Notes under the pieces: generated by a model
Told to the model about the DNA's origin: nothing
Databases searched by the model: none
What the model saw: only the letters and a program-made list of their open reading frames with translations
Shown: positions 1-7,214 of the stretch, in pieces
How positions within the stretch are numbered: position 1 is the first letter of the stretch
Layout: each line of letters opens with the position of its first letter
Assembly (NCBI GenBank): GCA_030838265.1
Contig: JAUTXA010000246.1
Span: 1 to 21,672 of the forward strand
Direction of reading: 5' to 3'
Origin: Actinomycetota bacterium
GTDB taxonomy: Bacteria > Actinomycetota > Acidimicrobiia > Acidimicrobiales > BP-101
DNA: 21,672 bases
Position numbers and translations under genes: made by a program

Positions 1-2883
1 GACCTTCTCGGGCGTGTCGCGCACCACGACCTGACCGAGCTCGAGAGCCAGAATCTCATCGGAGATCGAGGTGATCAGCGGCATGTCGTGCTCGATCAGC
101 AGCATCGAGCAGCCCGTCTCGCGCTGGATCCGCTGGAGCAACGGACCGAGCGCCTCGGTCTCTCGCTGGGCCACACCCGAGGACGGCTCGTCGAGCAACA
201 GGACGTTGGGGTCGTGGGCAATCGACATGGCCAGGTCGACGATCCGGCGCGAGCCAGTCGACAGCTCGGAGACGAACTTGTCGCGGAAGGCGGTCAGGCC
301 CATGAGCTCGATGAGATCGTCGACAGTCCAGGCCACGTCCTCTTCGGACTCCTGGATGGCGGGCAGGTTCAGCAGGGCGGCCAAGTGGTCGCGAGTCTCG
401 ATGTGGCGCTCGAGCCCCACGGCGATGTTCTCGGCCACGGTCAGCGACGGGAAGATGCGGGCGTCCTGGAACGATCGCCCGAGGCCGAAGGCAGCCCGCT
501 TATCAGGGCCCCAACCGGTCATCTCCTCGCCCTTCAGCCAAAGCCGACCGGCGGTCGGCGGCAGCAGGCCCGAGATCATGTCGAAGATGGTGGTCTTGCC
601 CGCCCCGTTCGGCCCGATGAGGCCGAGGATCTGCCCGTGGTCGAGGTCGAAGCTGACGTCACTGACCGCCGTGATGCCACCGAAGCGGACGGTGAGACCG
701 TCCACGGCGAGGATCGGGCCCTTGTCCTTGTTGGCTTGCATCGAGGCCGCGGTGCCGTTGCTGGCCTTGGCCGTGGCGGGCGACGAGCCCTTGCCCGTTG
801 CCTTGGCCGCCCCTTCGAGGAAGACCGAACGCAGGATGTCGCCTCGGCTGAGGAGCTCGGCGGTCGGGCCCTCGAAGCGGACCTCGCCCTTCTCCATGAA
901 GTAGGCGCGGTCAGCGATGGTGAGAGCCACGTTCACCGACTGCTCGACCAGGATGATGGTGCACCCCTGGGCGTGGATCTCCCGAACGATGTCGAGGAGC
1001 TGCTCGACAATGGCGGGCGCCAGCCCCAGCGAGAGCTCATCGATGACGAGGAGGCGGGGCTTGGCCACGAACGCCATACCTAGTGCGAGCTGCTGCTGCT
1101 CACCGCCCGACATGTTGCCCGCCATCTGATCCCACCGCTCCCGAAGCCGGGGGAACATGTCGAGGACGCGCTCGATTCGGGCATCAACGTCTGCTTCGGG
1201 CTCGTCGGTGTAGAGCCAGGTGCCGGCCCGGAAGTGCTCGGCAACCGTCAAGGTCGGGAACACGGCCTTGCCACCGGGCACCTGGACGATGCCGCTGCGA
1301 GCGGCCTGCACGGCGTCGGCGTGGGTGATGTCGCGCCCGTCGAAGAAGATGGCACCGCCGATGGGATCGACCAGGCCGGAGATGGCCTTGAGCAGGGTCG
1401 ACTTGCCGGCGCCGTTGGTGCCGAGCAGGGCGATGATCTCGCCCTCCTTGACCTCCATGTCGACCCCGAAGAGGATCTGCACCGACCCGTAGGCCACCTC
1501 GACGCCCTTGCAGACGAGCAGCGACTTCTCACCGGCCACCTCGGCCCTCAGGCGGGCCGCCATCTCCATGGACTTGGCGGCTTGGTCGCAGTCGCGCTTC
1601 ACGAAGCGCTGGGCCGAGGCCCCGATGCACCCGGCCAAGGCGACGATGACCGACAGCACGATGGTCAGGGTCCGATAGGAGCCGTTCTCGCCGATGCCGG
1701 CCAGCAGCAGGAACGAGAGCCCGCCACAGCCGTAGAGCAGGATGGCCCACGCGTAGGACTGCGAGCGGATGCGGGGCGGCGCCACCAGCCCGACCAGTGA
1801 GTAGTACGCCGGCTGGTAGCTGCCGATGCCGACGGAGAGGAAGAAGGCGAAGAAGAGCGACAGCCCACTCCACGGCGAGGCGGCCATGAGGACAAGGCCG
1901 ACCGCGAACTGCACGAACGACAACCCGGTGATGACTGCCAACCGGTTGAGACGGCCCTGGTCACTGACCTTCGTCGCCATGCGGGTCCCGATGATCAGGC
2001 CCACGACGCTGCCTGCCCCGAAGACGAACTGCACCCAGCCCCGGCCCTGGCTGTCGTACTTGTAGACCTTCTCGAAGAACAGGCTGAGGATGTTGCCGAT
2101 CTGCAGGGCACCGATGCCGAGCAGGTAGGCGCCCAGCCACAGCCGGCGCAGGGTGGGCACCGCGAACAGCTGCCTGCGGGCCTCGGTGAAGGGGACGGGC
2201 TCCTGGCCGGCTTCGGCGGCGGCCAGCTCGGCATCGATGCTCTCACCGCGCAGGGGCTCCCGCAGCCGAAGGATGGCGAGGGCCAGGAAGATGCCGGTGG
2301 GAATGGCGAGCAGGATGAAGGCCGCCTGCCAGTTGATGGCCCCGCCGATGTAGCCCGCCACTGGACCAGCAACCGCGCTCAAGAAGTTGGCCGACCGGTG
2401 CAGCCCGAAGACCTTCGGATGGTCTTCCCGCTTGTAGTAGTCGCCCAACAGGCTCGGGTGGACGACCTCGTTGATGATGCGGCCCAGGCCCGACCCCAGG
2501 CGGACCAGGTAAAGCAGGAAGAGGCCGGGGACGATGCCGGTGAAGACCGAGCAGACGCCCCACAGGATGGCGGCGATGATCGAGAGTCGGACGCGGTTGA
2601 CGCGGTCGGCCAGGAACCCCAAGGGCAGAGCCGCCAGCAGGGTAAAGACCCCGGTGATGGCCCCGACGGCCAGGATGCCCGAATCGCTCAGGTGGAAGGC
2701 GGTCCGGATCTCGGGCAGGAGGGCGGCGAAGGCGATGCGGTCGAACTCGTCGACGAAGTTGAGGCCGAAGAGAATGACGAGCGGGAGCAGCGAAGCGCCG
2801 CTGGCCAGCGCCAGTCCCCGTCGCGAAGGGCGCGACGAGCTCGGCGGAGTGGGCTCGACGGGATAGGTCTCGGTGGCGCTCAT
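1..2883 (-). CDS. MFS transporter fused to LivF-like and LivG-like ABC ATPases (C-terminus cut by window edge)
   Basis: One open frame of 961 visible codons with no stop. Residues 1-420 are a 12-helix Major Facilitator domain with a motif-A-like loop (GFLADRVNRVR) after helix 2. Residues about 455-690 are a LivF-type ATPase: Walker A GTNGAGKST at 488, signature MSGGEQQ at 591, Walker B ending in D615-E616. An Ala/Lys/Ser/Thr-rich linker (688-722) leads to a LivG-type ATPase: Walker A GPNGAGKTT at 757, signature LSTGS, Walker B LLLDEPSSG, H-loop EHDMP. It probably energises uptake by the permease encoded just upstream. What the MFS part carries is unknown. The ATG overlaps the upstream TGA as ATGA, implying translational coupling. 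Methionines near each ATPase start (about 1567 and 739) have no Shine-Dalgarno sequence, so separate livF and livG genes are unlikely. The LivG end is missing at the window edge. Confidence 0.88.
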   Translation of the reverse strand, partial: MSATETYPVEPTPPSSSRPSRRGLALASGASLLPLVILFGLNFVDEFDRIAFAALLPEIRTAFHLSDSGILAVGAITGVFTLLAALPLGFLADRVNRVRLSIIAAILWGVCSVFTGIVPGLFLLYLVRLGSGLGRIINEVVHPSLLGDYYKREDHPKVFGLHRSANFLSAVAGPVAGYIGGAINWQAAFILLAIPTGIFLALAILRLREPLRGESIDAELAAAEAGQEPVPFTEARRQLFAVPTLRRLWLGAYLLGIGALQIGNILSLFFEKVYKYDSQGRGWVQFVFGAGSVVGLIIGTRMATKVSDQGRLNRLAVITGLSFVQFAVGLVLMAASPWSGLSLFFAFFLSVGIGSYQPAYYSLVGLVAPPRIRSQSYAWAILLYGCGGLSFLLLAGIGENGSYRTLTIVLSVIVALAGCIGASAQRFVKRDCDQAAKSMEMAARLRAEVAGEKSLLVCKGVEVAYGSVQILFGVDMEVKEGEIIALLGTNGAGKSTLLKAISGLVDPIGGAIFFDGRDITHADAVQAARSGIVQVPGGKAVFPTLTVAEHFRAGTWLYTDEPEADVDARIERVLDMFPRLRERWDQMAGNMSGGEQQQLALGMAFVAKPRLLVIDELSLGLAPAIVEQLLDIVREIHAQGCTIILVEQSVNVALTIADRAYFMEKGEVRFEGPTAELLSRGDILRSVFLEGAAKATGKGSSPATAKASNGTAASMQANKDKGPILAVDGLTVRFGGITAVSDVSFDLDHGQILGLIGPNGAGKTTIFDMISGLLPPTAGRLWLKGEEMTGWGPDKRAAFGLGRSFQDARIFPSLTVAENIAVGLERHIETRDHLAALLNLPAIQESEEDVAWTVDDLIELMGLTAFRDKFVSELSTGSRRIVDLAMSIAHDPNVLLLDEPSSGVAQRETEALGPLLQRIQRETGCSMLLIEHDMPLITSISDEILALELGQVVVRDTPEKV

Positions 2884-5237
2884 CGACGTCCTGCTCTTGC
2901 TCGGGCCAGTCGACGGGAGCCGCCGCCGGCGGTCGGCTCGTCGTCGTCACCAGTGTCGGTCGCCTGCGCCTCGGGCTCAATCTGGAAGTGCTCGTGCAGG
3001 GGCGCGTCCTCGAGGGCGAGCACGGCGTGGCACTCCGGGCAGGAAACGGTTTGCGGGGCGAGGGTGTCGAAGGCGCCGACCTCCTCGACCGCCTGTTCGG
3101 CGTGCTCGATGACGTCCTGCTCGTCCTCGCCCGTTTCGACCCGCTTATCGGCCACGAGGGACGGCACGACGATGTCGTGACGCTTGGCGACCCAGCGCAG
3201 GAACATGTCCCTCAGCTTGAAGAAGCCCTCGGCGAACCCACCGGGCAGGAACAGCAGGATCACCAGGACGCCGACGCCGGTCGCCAGCACCGAGGCGCCT
3301 CGGAAGAGGCTGTCGCCAAAGAGGCGCAGCATGCCGAAGATGGCCGCACCGGCCACCGCGCCGGGGAGCGAGGTCAGGCCGCCGACCACCGTATAGACGA
3401 AGACCTGGACGCTGGGGCCCATCCCGTAGCTCTGATAGTCGATGCCGTGCACCTGGTACGCCGTGAGCACCCCGGCCAAGGCGGCGATGGCCCCCGAGAT
3501 GGCGAAGGCGGCCAGCTTGGTGCGAGCCAGGTTGATCGAATAGGCCGGTGCTGCCCGCTGGTTGTCGCGCACGGCGATGAGGACGCGGCCGCTCCGGTTA
3601 CGACGAAAGCTGCGGGCCGCCAACATGACTCCGGCGAGGAAGATCAGCACGAAGTAGTAGTAAGCCCGATCGCCGGTCAGGGCGATGCGGCCGAACAAGA
3701 GGGGCCGCAGGACGGGGGCGTTGTTCGTCGGCAGGAAGTGCTTCCCGAGAAGATCAGGTCGGAGCACATAGCCCTCGACGGCCGCCGCAAAGGCCAGAGT
3801 CGTGATGGCCAGGTAGAAGCCGGTCACCCGCAAGGCAGGGATCCCGATGACCAGCGATACAAGAGCACCGACGGCCATCCCGGCCGCGGCGGCGAGGAAG
3901 AAGTCGATGTTGTGGTTGGCGGCCAAGCCGCCCGCCACACCGGCGCCGATGCCGACGAGCCCGAAGTGGCCGAGCGAGATCTGCCCCGCCCAGCCGCTCA
4001 GGATGACGAGCGACACGGCCACCATGGCATCGACGGGAATGAGCGTGAGCTTGTTGATCCTCGACGAGCCGACCAGATACGGGGCGCCGACCACAAGGGC
4101 GAAGACGATCACGCTGAGAACCGTCTTGAACACCACCACTTCGCGGAGCCGCCGCAGCTCGGTCGGGATGGGACGGAACTCCTTCACCGACTGCCAGGTC
4201 GACACTCCGGCGTCATAGGCCCTCGAGAAGCTCTTTCGCTGCAGCAGGAGGGCGCCGAGGATCAGGACCAGCATCAGCGACGTGGAGAACGTGTTCGACC
4301 CGGTCTTCACCACCGAGGCTTGGTCGATGACGCCTACCGCCATGCCGGCAAAGAGGGCCACGGGGATGTTCTCCATCCGCGCCACTACCGCGGCGGCCAG
4401 GGCGTACACCAGGACCTGGTAGCCGAGTGACCCGTCAACGGGCACGCCCACGAGCGGACCGCGGAGGAAGATGGCGACGCCGGCGAACAGACCGGCAATG
4501 ACCCACGCCACCGTGCCGACGCGGCGCACCGGAATCCCGAGCAGCGAGGCCCGGTCGGCATTCTCGGCCGAGGCCCGAAGGGCGATTCCCATCCTCGTGA
4601 AGCGGAAGAAGGCACCTAGGCCCAGCGAGATGCCCACGACGGCAGCCAACCCGAAGACGTGGTCGCCGTTCATGAGCGGCTTGCCGTGATAGAGCGGCGA
4701 CCAAAGGTCGTGCCACGGCGTGGGGATGACTGACTGCAGCTTGCCCTTTGACCCCAGCCAGATGGGGATGTAGATCGACAAGAAGGCCAAGACCTGGCTG
4801 ATTCCGATCGTGGCCACCGTGAGGATCAGCCGGGGCGAGGTCGAGAAGCGTCGGACGATCGTGAACTCGACGATCGCGCCGACCAGGGCCGACCCGACCA
4901 AGGCGATCGGCAAGGTGGCCCAGTACGGCCAGTGGTGAAGCGTCTGCAGCAGGATGGCCCCGATGCCCGCCGGCGCCCCGAGCGCGGCCGCCGCGAAGTT
5001 GATGATGCGGTTGGTCCGGTAGATCAGGATGATGGCCACGCCCAGGAGCCCGTACAGAGCACCGAGCGCGATCCCGAAGATGAAGATGTCAGGGGGCGGG
5101 CTGAAGAAGACCTGGATGACGATGACGAAGGCCACGATGGCCACGACACCGCGGACCAACTTGGCGGCCCTGTTGTCGGCCGTGACGACCGCGTTGGCCT
5201 GCCGCAGCGGCTCCGGCACCTTCATTCGGGGAGACAT
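2880..5237 (-). CDS. LivH-LivM fused branched-chain-amino-acid-type ABC permease with CxxC...HxH tail
   Basis: A 785-residue integral membrane protein joining two permease halves that are normally separate. Residues about 35-340 resemble LivH, with cytoplasmic coupling loop ALRASAENADRASLLGIPV. Residues about 365-690 resemble LivM, with the SGWAGQISLGHFG motif and coupling loop AVRDNQRAA. Together they would form the inner-membrane channel of a hydrophobic amino acid, amide or related solute importer. The substrate cannot be read from sequence. A soluble acidic tail of about 90 residues follows. It contains C733-P-E-C736 and H748-E-H750, a possible single zinc site that is not part of classical LivM. 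The ATG at 5237 has a weak AAGG 6 nt upstream and lies 8 bp after the binding-protein stop. Met5 is an alternative start. The stop overlaps the next gene as ATGA. Confidence 0.93.
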   Translation of the reverse strand: MSPRMKVPEPLRQANAVVTADNRAAKLVRGVVAIVAFVIVIQVFFSPPPDIFIFGIALGALYGLLGVAIILIYRTNRIINFAAAALGAPAGIGAILLQTLHHWPYWATLPIALVGSALVGAIVEFTIVRRFSTSPRLILTVATIGISQVLAFLSIYIPIWLGSKGKLQSVIPTPWHDLWSPLYHGKPLMNGDHVFGLAAVVGISLGLGAFFRFTRMGIALRASAENADRASLLGIPVRRVGTVAWVIAGLFAGVAIFLRGPLVGVPVDGSLGYQVLVYALAAAVVARMENIPVALFAGMAVGVIDQASVVKTGSNTFSTSLMLVLILGALLLQRKSFSRAYDAGVSTWQSVKEFRPIPTELRRLREVVVFKTVLSVIVFALVVGAPYLVGSSRINKLTLIPVDAMVAVSLVILSGWAGQISLGHFGLVGIGAGVAGGLAANHNIDFFLAAAAGMAVGALVSLVIGIPALRVTGFYLAITTLAFAAAVEGYVLRPDLLGKHFLPTNNAPVLRPLLFGRIALTGDRAYYYFVLIFLAGVMLAARSFRRNRSGRVLIAVRDNQRAAPAYSINLARTKLAAFAISGAIAALAGVLTAYQVHGIDYQSYGMGPSVQVFVYTVVGGLTSLPGAVAGAAIFGMLRLFGDSLFRGASVLATGVGVLVILLFLPGGFAEGFFKLRDMFLRWVAKRHDIVVPSLVADKRVETGEDEQDVIEHAEQAVEEVGAFDTLAPQTVSCPECHAVLALEDAPLHEHFQIEPEAQATDTGDDDEPTAGGGSRRLARARAGRR

Positions 5238-5245
5238 GGCTGGCC

Positions 5246-7006
5246 TTATCTCGGCTTCGGCGGCAGGACGAAGTCACCGGCGTACTGGCCCGGGAGGAAG
5301 CGCTTGCCGGGGAACATGTCGTGGTAGGCCCCAGCCTTGCCGTCGAAGCCCGACACCTCCTTCGGGCTCCACCAGACCTGCCGCATGTCGTCATTCCACG
5401 CGTAGTCGCCCTTGCCGAACGACCGCCGGATGTGACCCGTACCGGAGCCACCGCGAGGTGCCGTCGTCTGGGCGCCGATCTGCATCGTCTGCGGCGTGAG
5501 CGTGGGGCCGGCCTGCTGGATCAGCGACCCGATCATCATCAGGTAGTCGAGGTCGGTACCGGCCGCCTTGTACGGCGGGTTACCCGCCGCTCCGCCCGCG
5601 TGGTACACCCGCGCCGCCGCGTCTCGGCCCACCGCTTCTTGCGCCTCGAGCTGACTCAAGCCGAAGGCGTTCTCGTATTCGTGGTTGCAGCCGCAACTGG
5701 GGTCGCCCGGCAACAGCGTGTCGTACACCCGCCCCGAAGCGTCGGCGTCCATGTAGCCGGACCCGGTGATGAAGTTCTCCGGGTGGTAGTGGTCCTCTTC
5801 CTCGGTCTCATAGAGGAAGGCGGGGGCGATGAGGTCGCAGAAGCAGAGCACACCGGTCGACGTGGGGTTGGCCATCATGGCGGCGACGCCGGCCTTGCGC
5901 TGCTGGTCGGCGGTCGAGATGTCCTGGGCGTAGTAGTACGAGTGAGCGAACGACGTGCCGCACCTGCTCAGGGCGGCCTTGAGGTCGACCTCCATGGCCT
6001 TCTTGTTCTCAGGGTCGTTGGTGGCGATGACTCCCAGCACCCGCGGCTTTGTGCGCAGGTCGGTCTCGCCTGCGTAGTGCGGCTCGCCCGCGTACTTGGC
6101 GACGCCCCCCTTGAACTTCTGGCAGTAGAAGTCGCCGAACGCGTTCAGCATCTGGGTACCGCTCTGTTGGACGTCCCAGTGGTAAGGCGCGTACTGCTGG
6201 TTGAAGCTGTCGCGGAAGTGCCACCCACCCGCGTTGGGCACCTTGTCGAAGCTGGCCTGGGCGAAGAACGGCGAGGCCAGCGACGTGTTCCACATGATGA
6301 AGTAGGGGTGCTCCTCCTGGATGAACTGGTCGACCTCACCGCGCAGGCACCGATAGTCGGGCGGCACCGCGTCGCAGCTCCCCTGGCGGACCTTGATGCT
6401 GACCTTGCGCCCCCAGAACTCGAAGTTGCTGTTCATGAACTTCTGGACGGCGTCCGCGAACTGCTGGTTCTGGGTGGTGTCGGAGTTGGCCTGCTGGGCG
6501 GTGGCGATGGCGTCGACCGCCGGGTTGGGCTTGCCCCGATACCACAGGATCTTGATGGTGCCGTCGTCGCCCACCCCTTGGTAGGTGGCCCCGCTGGCCT
6601 TGCCCACGAACTTCCCTTGGCAGGGTGGCGCCCAGTAGTAGATGGAGGGGTCGAACTGCCGGTCACCCTTGCAGTGCGAGCGATCGCCGTCCGGATAGTT
6701 GATGCCGCCGTTGGCGGCCAGGACCGGGCCGGTGAACTTCTGCCCCGCCTTCACCGCACCTGTCGTCGCACCCCCGGAGGCGCCGCCTCCGGCGCCGCCC
6801 GCCGCGCCGGCGCCGCCTGCCGCTCCCGCCGCGTCGCCGGTAGCCCCCGAGCCGACGTCACTGCCCGTAAGGCCGTTGCCGCCGGAGAGCCCGGCGGCCA
6901 CGGTCGATGACGGCGCTTTCGACGGCACCACGGCGATGATGAGCAGCTGCACAGCCAGCACCACTGCCAAGGGCAGATAGCGGCGGGCGAGCGTCGATCG
7001 GTTCAT
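5246..7006 (-). CDS. Membrane-anchored ABC substrate-binding protein (Liv/PBP type 1)
   Basis: A 586-residue extracytoplasmic solute-binding protein of the Leu/Ile/Val (type 1 periplasmic binding fold) class. It should deliver ligand to the LivHM permease encoded next. A positively charged start is followed by one hydrophobic segment (residues about 12-28). There is no lipobox cysteine, so the segment is either a cleaved signal peptide or, more likely, a permanent anchor. Residues about 40-85 are a Gly/Ala-rich flexible spacer. The binding domain fills the rest and ends with the family-like WWSP...FDGKAGAY stretch. It holds ten cysteines, including CFC and CGC pairs, which suggests disulfides. 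The ATG is supported by GAAGGGGG 6 nt upstream. Ligand unknown. It is the first gene of a three-gene import operon. Confidence 0.9.
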   Translation of the reverse strand: MNRSTLARRYLPLAVVLAVQLLIIAVVPSKAPSSTVAAGLSGGNGLTGSDVGSGATGDAAGAAGGAGAAGGAGGGASGGATTGAVKAGQKFTGPVLAANGGINYPDGDRSHCKGDRQFDPSIYYWAPPCQGKFVGKASGATYQGVGDDGTIKILWYRGKPNPAVDAIATAQQANSDTTQNQQFADAVQKFMNSNFEFWGRKVSIKVRQGSCDAVPPDYRCLRGEVDQFIQEEHPYFIMWNTSLASPFFAQASFDKVPNAGGWHFRDSFNQQYAPYHWDVQQSGTQMLNAFGDFYCQKFKGGVAKYAGEPHYAGETDLRTKPRVLGVIATNDPENKKAMEVDLKAALSRCGTSFAHSYYYAQDISTADQQRKAGVAAMMANPTSTGVLCFCDLIAPAFLYETEEEDHYHPENFITGSGYMDADASGRVYDTLLPGDPSCGCNHEYENAFGLSQLEAQEAVGRDAAARVYHAGGAAGNPPYKAAGTDLDYLMMIGSLIQQAGPTLTPQTMQIGAQTTAPRGGSGTGHIRRSFGKGDYAWNDDMRQVWWSPKEVSGFDGKAGAYHDMFPGKRFLPGQYAGDFVLPPKPR

Positions 7007-7020
7007 CTACATCCCCCTTC
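7007..7020 (-). promoter_or_regulatory. Ribosome binding site of the binding-protein gene, containing a start-stop ATGTAG
   Basis: On the minus strand GAAGGGGG sits 6 nt before the ATG at 7006 and fixes the start. The 6-nt spacer reads ATGTAG, a start codon directly followed by a stop. It touches the Shine-Dalgarno and is probably too close to be used, so it is most likely coincidental. Confidence 0.6.
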
Positions 7021-7091
7021 GGCGCCTCGGGGCGGCGTCGATGATCTTTGTTTCGCGAGGTTCTCGTTGGGCTTCTTTGCCCGCCCATGGG

Positions 7092-7107
7092 TGTGACTGC
7101 GGTCACG
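7092..7107. promoter_or_regulatory. CRP/GlxR-like operator upstream of the importer operon
   Basis: The sequence TGTGACTGCGGTCACG matches the CRP-family consensus TGTGA-N6-TCACA at 9 of 10 specified positions, with GTGAC/GTCAC arms. It lies about 85-100 nt before the binding-protein ATG, in the only long gap of the transport operon. A weak -10-like GATCAT on the minus strand (7041-7046) would put the operator about 65 bp upstream of the start of transcription, near an activator position. No good -35 box is visible. cAMP-type control is inferred from known CRP and GlxR sites. Confidence 0.45.
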
Positions 7108-7156
7108 ACCGTAGGTGGAACTTCTCCTCCTGTGCTCGCGACTCCTGCCTGACGCG

Positions 7157-7186
7157 GTTCAGCCGGCCCCGAAGGACCGGCCGAAC
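7157..7186 (-). terminator. Strong UUCG-capped hairpin after the aldehyde dehydrogenase gene
   Basis: On the minus strand a 13-bp stem (left arm GTTCGGCCGGTCC) closes on a TTCG tetraloop. It contains two G-U wobbles and no mismatches. On the plus strand those two pairs become A-C mismatches, so the structure favours minus-strand RNA. It begins about 28 nt after the stop of the aldehyde dehydrogenase gene. No U-tract follows, as is common for actinobacterial terminators. It separates the dehydrogenase from the transport operon. Confidence 0.65.
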
Positions 7187-7214
7187 TTGGTCAAACCGTC
7201 GTGATGTGGAGGCG

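Noticed and set aside
739..1569. Separate livF and livG genes starting at internal methionines
   Set aside because: No stop codon separates the domains, and neither the ATG near 1567 nor that at 741 is preceded by a Shine-Dalgarno sequence at usable distance.
2988..4430. Open frame of 480 codons on the plus strand, antisense to the LivHM gene
   Set aside because: Highly charged, Gln/Asp/Gly/His-rich composition typical of an antisense shadow; the opposite strand has clear permease motifs.
5321..6910. Open frame of 529 codons on the plus strand, antisense to the binding-protein gene
   Set aside because: It is the mirror of a real gene in G+C-rich DNA, rich in Val, Arg and Leu with no recognisable domain, and it has no ribosome site or promoter of its own.
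7007..7012. ATGTAG start-stop as a regulatory mini-ORF
   Set aside because: The first ATG directly abuts the Shine-Dalgarno run, so initiation there is unlikely; a chance spacer sequence is simpler.
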